This document shows positions 49,427-56,546 of a DNA stretch of 64,000 nt, in pieces (positions within the stretch are counted from its first letter, which is position 1; each line of letters starts with the position of its first letter). This DNA is from Fodinibius salsisoli. GTDB taxonomy: Bacteria > Bacteroidota > Rhodothermia > Balneolales > Balneolaceae. Location of the stretch: NCBI RefSeq assembly GCF_026229185.1, contig NZ_JAGGJA010000002.1, positions 1-64,000 on the forward strand. The letters are read 5' to 3'. Below the pieces are notes generated by a model. That model was not told the DNA's origin, searched no databases, and was given only the letters and a program-made list of their open reading frames with translations. Position numbers and translations under genes: made by a program.

Positions 49427-50956
49427 ATGAAGTACCAATATATTACAATCCCAAATATAGAATATGAGGAAAAACTAAGAACCTTTCTATACTCAGGATA
49501 CTATTATACCTTTTGTAAGAAATATAGTAAAAGATTCGAGAATAGACATGAAAAAGTAGAAGAGAACCCTGACAAAATGATAGGAAAACTCATCTCTTCT
49601 TCATATGATATTTTATTAAAAATCAAACTATTCATACATGATCTATACCTATCAGAATGGAGATATAAAGGAGCCTATAACAATTATACTCATATGCATG
49701 AAAAGGGTTATGATTACATTTTATTCTTTGAGTCTCATTCAAAAATTCAAGAAAGAATATATGATTCTAGATATAGAGAACTGATCATTGATTTTCTCAA
49801 AAGTGAAAAGATAATTGAGGTAGATAAATCTTACTGGACTCTTGAAGCTCAGAAAAAAGGTTCAAAATCAAAAGGATATAGAGTTCATCCTAGATTATAT
49901 TCCCAAGATATACCTCTCCTAGAGAAAAGATTAACTATCGCTGAGGATCTTTACAACAAGTATAATGGAATAGATACCCTCCAGAGAGGTACAACATACC
50001 CTAAATATATTAAGAGGCTCAGAGATCAATTTGATGGATGGAGACTAGATGTAGATGCAATCCCTAACAACCTCAAAGAAGAATATGAAGAAAATATACA
50101 AACTTACTTGAATGCTGATTATTTCACCTTCAGTGGAAAAGGTAATAGGATGTACACACCTGAGACTTTTGTAAAATCAGAGCTTAAGAAATATCTCTAT
50201 TATAAAGAAAGAGAGAACACTACATACAAGCTAATAGAAATCAGCAATTGTCATGCTTATACACTGTCAACTATGCTTCCTGCTGATCTTACTAATAAAG
50301 AAAAAGAATCACTTAATAGTATAAGTAGATCATTAACTCTGTATATGCAAAATTCAGATGAAGAAGATAAACAGTATATCATTGATCAATTGTCTGAGAT
50401 GATTCAACATGATAGACATGGAGTTCTTGATTTATCTGATAATTACAATAACATCATTGACCATGTAGAGATTATAGAACATGATCCTGATTTTGAAAAT
50501 CTGTTAAACTCAGATAAACAGGAGTATATAGTATTTATGTTTCTGGCAATGAGTTCAACCATTTATGATGCTTTAGCAGATAGATTTGGATATACAAGAT
50601 CTGAATTGAAAGGTTGGTATAGAACAGTCTTCAATTTTGATAATGAGCTATTCGATTATAACAAGTTTGAATTTCTGGCAATGATGAGTAATTGCTTCCC
50701 TAAAGTTATGAAAAAAATCAATACTATCAGATCCAACTCCACAAAGAATTATTCCAACATGAATCAAAAAATAGAAAGTGAAATCATGTTGAAAAATGTA
50801 TGCCAGTATTTGGTAGATAATGACATAGAATTTATAGGATTACATGATGGAGTAATAGTACCTGAGCATCATGAAATTGAAACTCAAATAGAAGTTCAAT
50901 TAACTGCGAAGAGAATACACGGTCTTGATATACCAACAAGGATAGAAGCACTATAA
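49427..50956 (+). CDS. Polymerase-like (family A / phage-type RNAP palm) protein
   Basis: 509 residues. GKGNRMYTPETFVKSELKKY then KLIEISNCHAYTL (about 265-280) looks like the fingers entry and palm motif A. DKQEYIVFMFLAMSSTIYDA with RFGYTRSELKGWYRTVFNFD looks like motif B. MNQKIESEIMLKNVCQYLVD followed by IEFIGLHDGVIVPEHH (HDG near 473) looks like motif C. This order (SGRxY...IDxxNxHP...R..K....F...Q..Es.i...HDgi) is found in compact family A DNA polymerase/phage RNA polymerase-like proteins of mobile elements. Motif A has Glu where Asp is expected. A replicative or priming role is inferred. A terminator-like stem follows. Confidence 0.5.
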   Translation: MKYQYITIPNIEYEEKLRTFLYSGYYYTFCKKYSKRFENRHEKVEENPDKMIGKLISSSYDILLKIKLFIHDLYLSEWRYKGAYNNYTHMHEKGYDYILFFESHSKIQERIYDSRYRELIIDFLKSEKIIEVDKSYWTLEAQKKGSKSKGYRVHPRLYSQDIPLLEKRLTIAEDLYNKYNGIDTLQRGTTYPKYIKRLRDQFDGWRLDVDAIPNNLKEEYEENIQTYLNADYFTFSGKGNRMYTPETFVKSELKKYLYYKERENTTYKLIEISNCHAYTLSTMLPADLTNKEKESLNSISRSLTLYMQNSDEEDKQYIIDQLSEMIQHDRHGVLDLSDNYNNIIDHVEIIEHDPDFENLLNSDKQEYIVFMFLAMSSTIYDALADRFGYTRSELKGWYRTVFNFDNELFDYNKFEFLAMMSNCFPKVMKKINTIRSNSTKNYSNMNQKIESEIMLKNVCQYLVDNDIEFIGLHDGVIVPEHHEIETQIEVQLTAKRIHGLDIPTRIEAL

Positions 50957-51278
50957 TTACTTTTAACAGGGTATTTAATCAGGCTGTTAGTGGAATTTCA
51001 GCCTGCAATCTAAAGGCATGGAGTTAATCACTTCATGTCTTTTTCCTTTTATATACATAGCGTAACCAGCATATCTAAGAGCTATTCAACACTTACCCCT
51101 ACCTACAAACCCACCCACACTTAAATGGATAGTAAAGAAAACTAAATTTAGTTTGTTTTTAGTTTAAAAGCTATTTTTAAATAAATTATTTAATAATAAT
51201 ATTTAATCTACCTCGTTATATACAGTCATTGAAAATTTACAACTATTAAATATAAGTTAATTTAAAAAACATAGAGCA
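50957..51278. other. Intergenic region with two inverted repeats
   Basis: CAGGCTG/CAGCCTG (50980-50986 and 50999-51005) is a perfect 7-bp repeat. GGCATGGAGT/ACTTCATGTC (about 51014-51040) followed by TTTTTCCTTTT is a likely terminator for the polymerase-like gene. The rest is AT-rich without genes and presumably carries the promoter of the next gene. Confidence 0.45.
51013..51050 (+). terminator. Terminator after the polymerase-like gene
   Basis: A 9-10 bp imperfect stem around TAATC is followed by a T-rich tract, 57 bp past the stop. Confidence 0.5.
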
Positions 51279-51905
51279 ATGTATTGTACTAAAACAGAAT
51301 TAGAACCAGGAGAAAAGAAAAAGCTTAACCAATTCATTCAAACTGTTTCTATAAATGATCTATCTCATAAAGAGTTAAAGAAGCTAGCATTAATATATAA
51401 TGTAACTTGGTACAGAGATAAAAGCATTCCATATTTGATTAAGTCAATTAGAAGACAACATGCTGGTACTTTCCCAAATATATATGTTAGAGCATACCGA
51501 TTTTTGTTTGATAATTATGATATCCCTGACGAGAGAATAGAAAAAACGGAAGCCGAAAAATATAAAGAGAGAGGGGAAGATTTAGAGTATGAATTCTATC
51601 AACAATATGAAGATTATTTAGAATCTCTCAATTGTGAAATTGAATCTGAGACTGTGGAAGCCTGGAATGACGTAGGAACTGTAGATGAAACAGAAATGAA
51701 TATGATATACTCTGATGATATTCAAATATCTTATAATTTTTATGCAGGGCATTTTTCTTTATGGGTACATGACGATTTTGCTTATCAAGCAGAGCTAAAA
51801 GATCATTCAGACGTTTATAGAACTATTAATGCAATTGATCAACTAATCAAGAGTGATAGAATAGAAGAAATGAATTGGCAAGAGATTGAATCAAAAATAA
51901 ATTAA
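51279..51905 (+). CDS. Unknown 208-aa acidic protein
   Basis: An N-terminal SAP-like helix-turn (SINDLSHKELKKLALIYNVT then WYRDKSIPYLIKSIRRQHAG) is followed by an acidic body (YEFYQQYEDYLESLNCEIES) and a small beta-rich end (IQISYNFYAGHFSLWVHDDF). The first 60 residues could bind nucleic acid. It leads a row with the frameshifted gene and the ART-like gene. No family assigned. Confidence 0.5.
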   Translation: MYCTKTELEPGEKKKLNQFIQTVSINDLSHKELKKLALIYNVTWYRDKSIPYLIKSIRRQHAGTFPNIYVRAYRFLFDNYDIPDERIEKTEAEKYKERGEDLEYEFYQQYEDYLESLNCEIESETVEAWNDVGTVDETEMNMIYSDDIQISYNFYAGHFSLWVHDDFAYQAELKDHSDVYRTINAIDQLIKSDRIEEMNWQEIESKIN

Positions 51906-51934
51906 AAGTAACACCAATAAATAGTACCAATATT

Positions 51935-52398
51935 GTGACAGATCGAGAATTTAATAAGCTTATAGAAGCAGTTAAACAAGAAGAGAATAAAAAAGAAAAA
52001 AATTTAAAAAACTTGATAAGATAGGAGCCTCACAATTAATCGATGATATTATTAATTATGATTTTGATGTAAAAATAAAAAAACAGAAAGAATCAAAGCT
52101 TATCAATGACATTTGTACTGAATATAAAAGACATAACGGATACAGCCACCCTTCAAGAGATAAATCTATTTCAAATGAAAGGATGCATAAAGACTATGTT
52201 AATCATATCAGGCATAATTGCAGTATTTATGATTATGTTACCAGATATGTAAATGAGAGTGAAGTCTCTAAAGATGAATTAATGAAATATCACATGATAG
52301 GCCAATCGAGATTGAAGAAAATCATCCTCAATGAAATTGCTGAAGTGTATCCTATTCTATCAAATGAAGTCGAGAATCAATTAGCAAAAGTTCATTAA
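51935..52398 (+). CDS. Two-frame gene joined across a -1 slippery site
   Basis: The first frame starts at GTG 51935 (VTDREFNKLIEAVKQEENKK) and stops at TAG 52022. The -1 frame is open from 51991 through to 52398 with no ATG until 52183 and reads LKKLDKIGASQLIDDIINYD, then RHNGYSHPSRDKSISNERMH and on to QLAKVH. The overlap contains TTTAAAAAAC (52003-52012), which holds both T TTA AAA and A AAA AAC heptamers in the zero frame. A -1 slip would yield one protein of about 154 residues. The alternative is a simple frameshift mutation or assembly error in the A-run. Function unknown. Confidence 0.45.
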
Positions 52399-52403
52399 AT
52401 ATC

Positions 52404-53039
52404 ATGATAGATCAACAAGCTATAAAGAAAAGTTACTCCCTTGATAAGTTTCTGAAGCTAAGAGAAAAAGAAAATTATAAAGTTCAAAAAATAATTCAAG
52501 AAAGATACGCTCTGTTGGATGAGAAGGATCAATTAACAGATGATGAAATCAGTAAATTTTGTATTGGAATTGGAGTAGATGACAGTAATAGATTTGATAA
52601 CTTTCTTGAAATAGCTCCTAAATTAAGTGATCAGCAGTACTGGAATTGGTTGCCCCAATTTTACACCTGCACTGACAATACATACAGATATAAAAATATA
52701 ATAAAAACAGTTTTTGGATCGAATAGAAGCAAAAAAAAGTATCTAATGACTGATGAAGAAAGAGAATTTCTTAATAACCTTGATGATAAGATCACTATTT
52801 ACAGGGGTATGACTGTTCAGGAAAGGGATTCAGATGAATTTGGGATTAGCTGGACTCTCGATGAAGAAGTAGCAAAATTCTATCGAGATGATTACAGAAG
52901 AAATTATGCTACTGCCAATAAAACAAAATGCATAGTTCAGAAGACTATTAATAAATCTGATGTAGTAGCTTATCTCAATGAGCGAAATGAACAGGAAGTC
53001 ATCTACTTAGGCAGATCAAACTTTGATTCAGAGAAATAG
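52404..53039 (+). CDS. ADP-ribosyltransferase-like (R-S-E type) protein
   Basis: 211 residues, 5 bp after the preceding stop. The last 90 residues show the ART set: KITIYRGM (Arg134) as the first strand, ISWTLDEEVAKFY with the STx-like SWT (149-151), and LNERNEQEVIYLG with the EQE (196-198) in place of the ExE glutamates. The N-terminal half is helical and unrecognised. ARTs of this class modify host or phage proteins and are common in conflict systems. Toxicity would need a partner; the neighbouring two-frame gene is a candidate by position only. Confidence 0.58.
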   Translation: MIDQQAIKKSYSLDKFLKLREKENYKVQKIIQERYALLDEKDQLTDDEISKFCIGIGVDDSNRFDNFLEIAPKLSDQQYWNWLPQFYTCTDNTYRYKNIIKTVFGSNRSKKKYLMTDEEREFLNNLDDKITIYRGMTVQERDSDEFGISWTLDEEVAKFYRDDYRRNYATANKTKCIVQKTINKSDVVAYLNERNEQEVIYLGRSNFDSEK

Positions 53040-53309
53040 ATACTAACACGCCTAGTATAGACCATATTGTTCCTTTTTTCTTGTTTAGATTTCAATTGCT
53101 TATAAATTTCAGTACATCCCTGAGAAAAGTTTTTTTGGGAGAAGGGTTTTGAAAGAGAGTATAAAAAGTTTCTACTATGATGGTTGATGATCATTTCCTT
53201 TTCAACATGGTTAATTATCTGTTGATGAAATAGATTTAATGTTTAATAATTCAAACTTTTTGTATTTTTATAGCTCTAATTGATTCAGGGCTCAGTTAGA
53301 GTTAGATAC

Positions 53310-53350
53310 AAAAAAGGCTTTCATATTTTCTATATGAGAGCCTTTTTATT
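53310..53350. terminator. Bidirectional terminator
   Basis: AAAAAGGCT...AGCCTTTTT encloses TCATAT/ATATGA, giving a long stem with A-run and T-run on either side. It ends the ART gene row and the leftward minus-strand remnants. Confidence 0.65.
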
Positions 53351-53384
53351 TGTCATTAATTAATGATTAATGTTATTGAAACCT

Positions 53385-53594
53385 TTATTTTATAGTATCA
53401 TTCAGATCTTCTAATCCTCCTACATTTTCAGTTATCTTATCATCATCTCCCTCCTGGAAAATGAATCTTGAGTCCCAGCATTTTACCAACCAGTAATTAT
53501 GCTCCTAAAATTCATTTATTACTTCGACTACTGGTTTCCCACTTACCTGAACTTCCTCTTCTAATTCCCCAAATTTTATTTCAAATTCATTCAT
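53385..53594 (-). pseudogene. Small gene with an internal in-frame TAG
   Basis: ATG at 53594 reads MNEFEIKFGELEEEVQVSGK and stops at TAG (codon 30). The same frame then goes on as EHNYWLVKCWDSRFIFQEGD to a stop at codon 70. Composition is alike on both sides, so a single 69-residue protein with one nonsense change is the simplest reading. Confidence 0.4.
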
Positions 53595-54027
53595 GCTATA
53601 ATTTCTTATGTAAAGGGAATATCAATAGGTGACTTGATTGAAATAATATTCTTTTTTGAAATGATGGTTTATGCTCCACCCTCTCAAAAAAATGATTTCC
53701 TGGAAGTAGCCAATCTTACTAAAAGAGAAAATATCGATATCAAATTCACACTGACTGAAGGAACTTAGTTTCTCATCCATACAGTTAATCAGCAGATCAA
53801 ATTTTAAGAAGGCTTTGCAAAACCACAACATCTTGCCATTCAGACCTCACTTCAGAATCTCAGATTCCAATGGAAGCTTTTGAAAATAGATCCAGAACTA
53901 AATTTAGTAGGAAATTTCTTTATTGCAATGAACGAATATTCTCTGCATATATAGTTTTATGAAAACGTACAAATTTTTAAACTATTCATTGTCACCCATA
54001 GTGTTACCTATCATATAATTATTTCGT

Positions 54028-55689
54028 ATGTCAAAAAAAGCCGCAATTTACTGTCGAGTATCTACTTTTGATCAAACCAAAACTAAAAACAATCAAAGTT
54101 CTCATGATACTCAAGAGCAGTTATGTAGATCTTGGATTTCTGAGTCTGAATATAATTTCTATGAAATATATACAGATACCAAATCTGGACGTAACCTTGA
54201 TCGCCCAGCACTTCAGCAATTACTCAAAGATGCTAAATTAGGTAAATTTGATCTAATTGTTACAACACGACTAGATCGAATAAGTCGAAGCATTAAAGAT
54301 TTTCATAATTTAATTGAGGATTTGAATAGGTGGGGTGTCGAAATTTCTTTCGCAACTCAATCTATTGACACTACTAATTTAATGGGGAAAACCATGCGAA
54401 ACATGTTGATGGTTTTTGCTCAGTTTGAAAGTGATATGAATTCAAAAAGAACAAGAGAGCAAAGGGCTACTGCAATTAAAAATGGTTTCTGGACAGGTGG
54501 TTATATCCCTTTAGGATATGACAGAAAAAATAACAAGCTTTTAGTAAATGAAGAGGAAGCTGATACAGTTAATTATATTTTTGACTTATATCTAAAACAT
54601 AAGTCAGTACCACAAATTAGAAGAATCCTAAATAACCAGGGATATCGTAATAAACAGTGGGTAACTAAAGAAGGTAGAGTTCGAGGTGGTAGCAAATTCA
54701 CTACAAATTCTCTCTACAGTATATTGAAAAGACGACTATATATCGGTGAATTTGAATATGAGGACAATTATTTTGAAACGAAGTTTGAATCCATAGTACC
54801 GAAAGAGAAATTTCAGAAAGCTCAACAGATTCGTTCATCTAATGACAATAATTCTAAGAAGTATTCAAAAGGAAATTCTCCAAATCTATTGGAAGGAATA
54901 ATTAATTGCGGATTATGCGACCATTCCATGACCCCCACCTATACCAAGAAAAGTGATAAAAAATATTACTATTACAAGTGTGTAAAAAAGAATAAAGAAG
55001 GTAAATCAAAAAATCATAATCCTAAGAGCCTTCCTTTTAAAAAAGTTGATGATTTTGCTATTAATACTTTAGAAGTATTTCTGAAACAACCTAAACTGTT
55101 GAAAGCTTTCAAAAAGAGAGTTGAATTTAATGCAGAAGATCGAATGGATGAATTAAATTCAAAACTTCGTGCTGTCCAAAATAACAGGAATAGGATTCAG
55201 ACAGAGATCGAACAAACTATGAATACAATTTTGGATAATCCATCAAACAAAGAACTTTGGGAAGAAAGACTTACTAAATATAAATCGCAACGTTATGATC
55301 TGGATTCAGAAATAAAAAGTATTAAAGAAGAATTGGATCAAATCAAAAATTCACGAATTATTGACGATTCTTCCCATACTGAGATAATTGAGGAATTCAA
55401 TCAAGAATTAAATGATAGAAATTTAGATCAGCAAAAAGAATTAGTTCAGACATTGATTAGAGAGGTAGAATCAACAGTACAAAATAAAGACGGTAGTTAT
55501 ACAGGTGAGGGGGAAATTATCATCTCTTATGTGTGTGACGAATACCTTGAAGCAGAATGGGCTGAAATAAAAAAGTGCGATACTGATAAGCAAAATGACC
55601 TACCAGTTCGCACTTCATTATGTGATGGCTCCCCGGGTAGGATTCGAACCTACGACCGATCGGTTAACAGCCGATTGCTCTGCCACTGA
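54028..55689 (+). CDS. Large serine integrase of the island (integrated form)
   Basis: 553 residues as read. The resolvase domain begins KKAAIYCRVSTFDQTKTKNN with nucleophile Ser12, and IVTTRLDRISRSIKDFHNLI carries the catalytic Arg residues. The recombinase domain starts GYIPLGYDRKNNKLLVNEEE; the zinc ribbon is INCGLCDHSMTPTYTKKSDK with a following Cys. A coiled coil spans about 390-480. The last 25 residues (VRTSLCDGSPGRIRTYD and on) are not integrase: they are read from the terminator and antisense of tRNA-Asn past attR. The genuine tail lies at 12099-12413, in frame with this gene across attP. Such enzymes insert and, with a directionality factor, excise elements. Confidence 0.9.
   Translation: MSKKAAIYCRVSTFDQTKTKNNQSSHDTQEQLCRSWISESEYNFYEIYTDTKSGRNLDRPALQQLLKDAKLGKFDLIVTTRLDRISRSIKDFHNLIEDLNRWGVEISFATQSIDTTNLMGKTMRNMLMVFAQFESDMNSKRTREQRATAIKNGFWTGGYIPLGYDRKNNKLLVNEEEADTVNYIFDLYLKHKSVPQIRRILNNQGYRNKQWVTKEGRVRGGSKFTTNSLYSILKRRLYIGEFEYEDNYFETKFESIVPKEKFQKAQQIRSSNDNNSKKYSKGNSPNLLEGIINCGLCDHSMTPTYTKKSDKKYYYYKCVKKNKEGKSKNHNPKSLPFKKVDDFAINTLEVFLKQPKLLKAFKKRVEFNAEDRMDELNSKLRAVQNNRNRIQTEIEQTMNTILDNPSNKELWEERLTKYKSQRYDLDSEIKSIKEELDQIKNSRIIDDSSHTEIIEEFNQELNDRNLDQQKELVQTLIREVESTVQNKDGSYTGEGEIIISYVCDEYLEAEWAEIKKCDTDKQNDLPVRTSLCDGSPGRIRTYDRSVNSRLLCH
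55570..55617 (-). terminator. Island-borne terminator for tRNA-Asn, inside the integrase 3' end
   Basis: On the minus strand AAGTGCGAACTGGTA pairs imperfectly with TTATCAGTATCGCACTT and is followed by TTTTT. Since the original tRNA terminator is now at 12024-12060, this hairpin supplies termination after insertion. It is antisense to the integrase codons. Confidence 0.6.
55594..55626. other. Right attachment site (attR) of the island
   Basis: AGTTCGCACT (55605-55614), central CG at 55609-55610. The outer half (CACTTCATTATGTG) mirrors the outer half of attL (CACAACGAAGTG), giving an extended dyad for the original attB that ends 1-2 bp from the CCA of tRNA-Asn. Confidence 0.75.
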
Positions 55690-55700
55690 GCTACCGAGGA
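55626..55700 (-). tRNA. tRNA-Asn (GUU)
   Basis: 75 nt including an encoded CCA. Acceptor TCCTCGG pairs with CCGGGGA, the D-arm is GCTCAGTGGCAGAGC, the anticodon loop CTGTTAA gives GUU (55666-55668), and the T-arm is GTAGGTTCGAATCCTAC. All stems pair. The island inserted just beyond its 3' end, leaving the gene intact. Confidence 0.95.
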
Positions 55701-55784
55701 ATATACCCGTTTGGAAACCAACATGTTTCCGTTTTCAAAGAGCACAAATATACATAATTATAGATATTTAAGTCAAGGATTTTT

Positions 55785-56522
55785 TTATTTTTTTCGATAT
55801 CGAACCTTCTCCAGTATCAACCCCTTGGCAGCGGCTCCATGTCCATGCTTATTTTTACTGGGTTCCTGGATCATATCTTCAAACTCAGCCACACTTCGTT
55901 TGCCCTTCCCCACCTCTAAGATGGTGCCTGCGAGGCGGCGAACCAAATGGCGTACAAACCGGTTGGCCTCAATACGATAAATCAGCATATCATCCAGTTG
56001 TTCAAAACGCGACTGCCTTACATCACACTTCGAATTCGGATTCTGATTGTCTGGCTTCGTAAAGCTATCAAAATTATGTGTTCCCTCTATCAGTTGGGCA
56101 CAGTGGGTCATCACTTCCAGATCTAAATCTTGTAACACAAGGATAGAAGTATCTTTTAGGAGTGGTCGCGGTCGTCGGGCAATTTGATATCGATACTGGC
56201 GAGAAGTAGCATCAAAACGAGCGTGAAAATCATCCGAAACCTGCTGCAATTCCCACACGGCAATATCATGGGGCAAGACGCCCAGCAACGCATACTGAAG
56301 CTGGTCGCAATCCAAGGAGGTCGGCATATCAAAATGAGCCGTCTGCCCCTCAGCATGTACGCCGCTGTCGGTACGGCCCTGGCCAATAATATCTACCGGC
56401 TCTCCCAGGATACGCTGCAGGGCCGCTTCAATCTCCCCTTCTACGGTAACGGCATTGGGTTGTTTCTGCCACCCGCAGTAGGCTGCCCCGTTGTATTCGA
56501 CCGACATTTTATATCGCGGCAT
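55785..56522 (-). CDS. truA: tRNA pseudouridine(38-40) synthase TruA
   Basis: 245 residues, the normal TruA length. YKMSVEYNGAAYCGWQKQPN begins the first repeat and IIGQGRTDSGVHAEGQTAHF holds catalytic Asp52. HARFDATSRQYRYQIARRPR and NRFVRHLVRRLAGTILEVGK are conserved later motifs. The enzyme makes pseudouridine in the anticodon stem of many tRNAs and acts in the cytoplasm. It lies between ccmF and tRNA-Asn, 24 bp downstream of ccmF. Confidence 0.95.
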   Translation of the reverse strand: MPRYKMSVEYNGAAYCGWQKQPNAVTVEGEIEAALQRILGEPVDIIGQGRTDSGVHAEGQTAHFDMPTSLDCDQLQYALLGVLPHDIAVWELQQVSDDFHARFDATSRQYRYQIARRPRPLLKDTSILVLQDLDLEVMTHCAQLIEGTHNFDSFTKPDNQNPNSKCDVRQSRFEQLDDMLIYRIEANRFVRHLVRRLAGTILEVGKGKRSVAEFEDMIQEPSKNKHGHGAAAKGLILEKVRYRKK

Positions 56523-56546
56523 AGCACAGTCGCGTAATTAATAATA

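Larger units (their letters stand above)
53040..54027. other. Gap upstream of the integrase with decayed small ORFs
   Basis: About 990 bp. It holds a bidirectional terminator, a 69-codon minus frame broken by TAG, and a second 69-residue minus frame at 53622-53831 (MLWFCKAFLKFDLLINCMDE) of doubtful reality. The last 190 bp before the integrase start look non-coding and probably hold its promoter. Confidence 0.4.

Noticed and set aside
34877-53594. Systematic amber recoding in the island
   Set aside because: Only two interrupted frames show it, while other island genes end at TAG without continuing homology. Decay is simpler.
43113-54027. Integron integrase or attI on the promoter side of the array
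   Set aside because: No tyrosine recombinase motifs appear in any frame listed between the last clear site and the serine integrase.
55561-55583. Alternative att core AAGTGCGA (55573-55580 with 12089-12096)
   Set aside because: Using this 8-bp match would make the circle form of the integrase stop after K-C-E-L or need a -1 slip on AAAAAAG. The AGTnCGnACT core joins the frames directly and produces palindromic attB and attP, so it is preferred.
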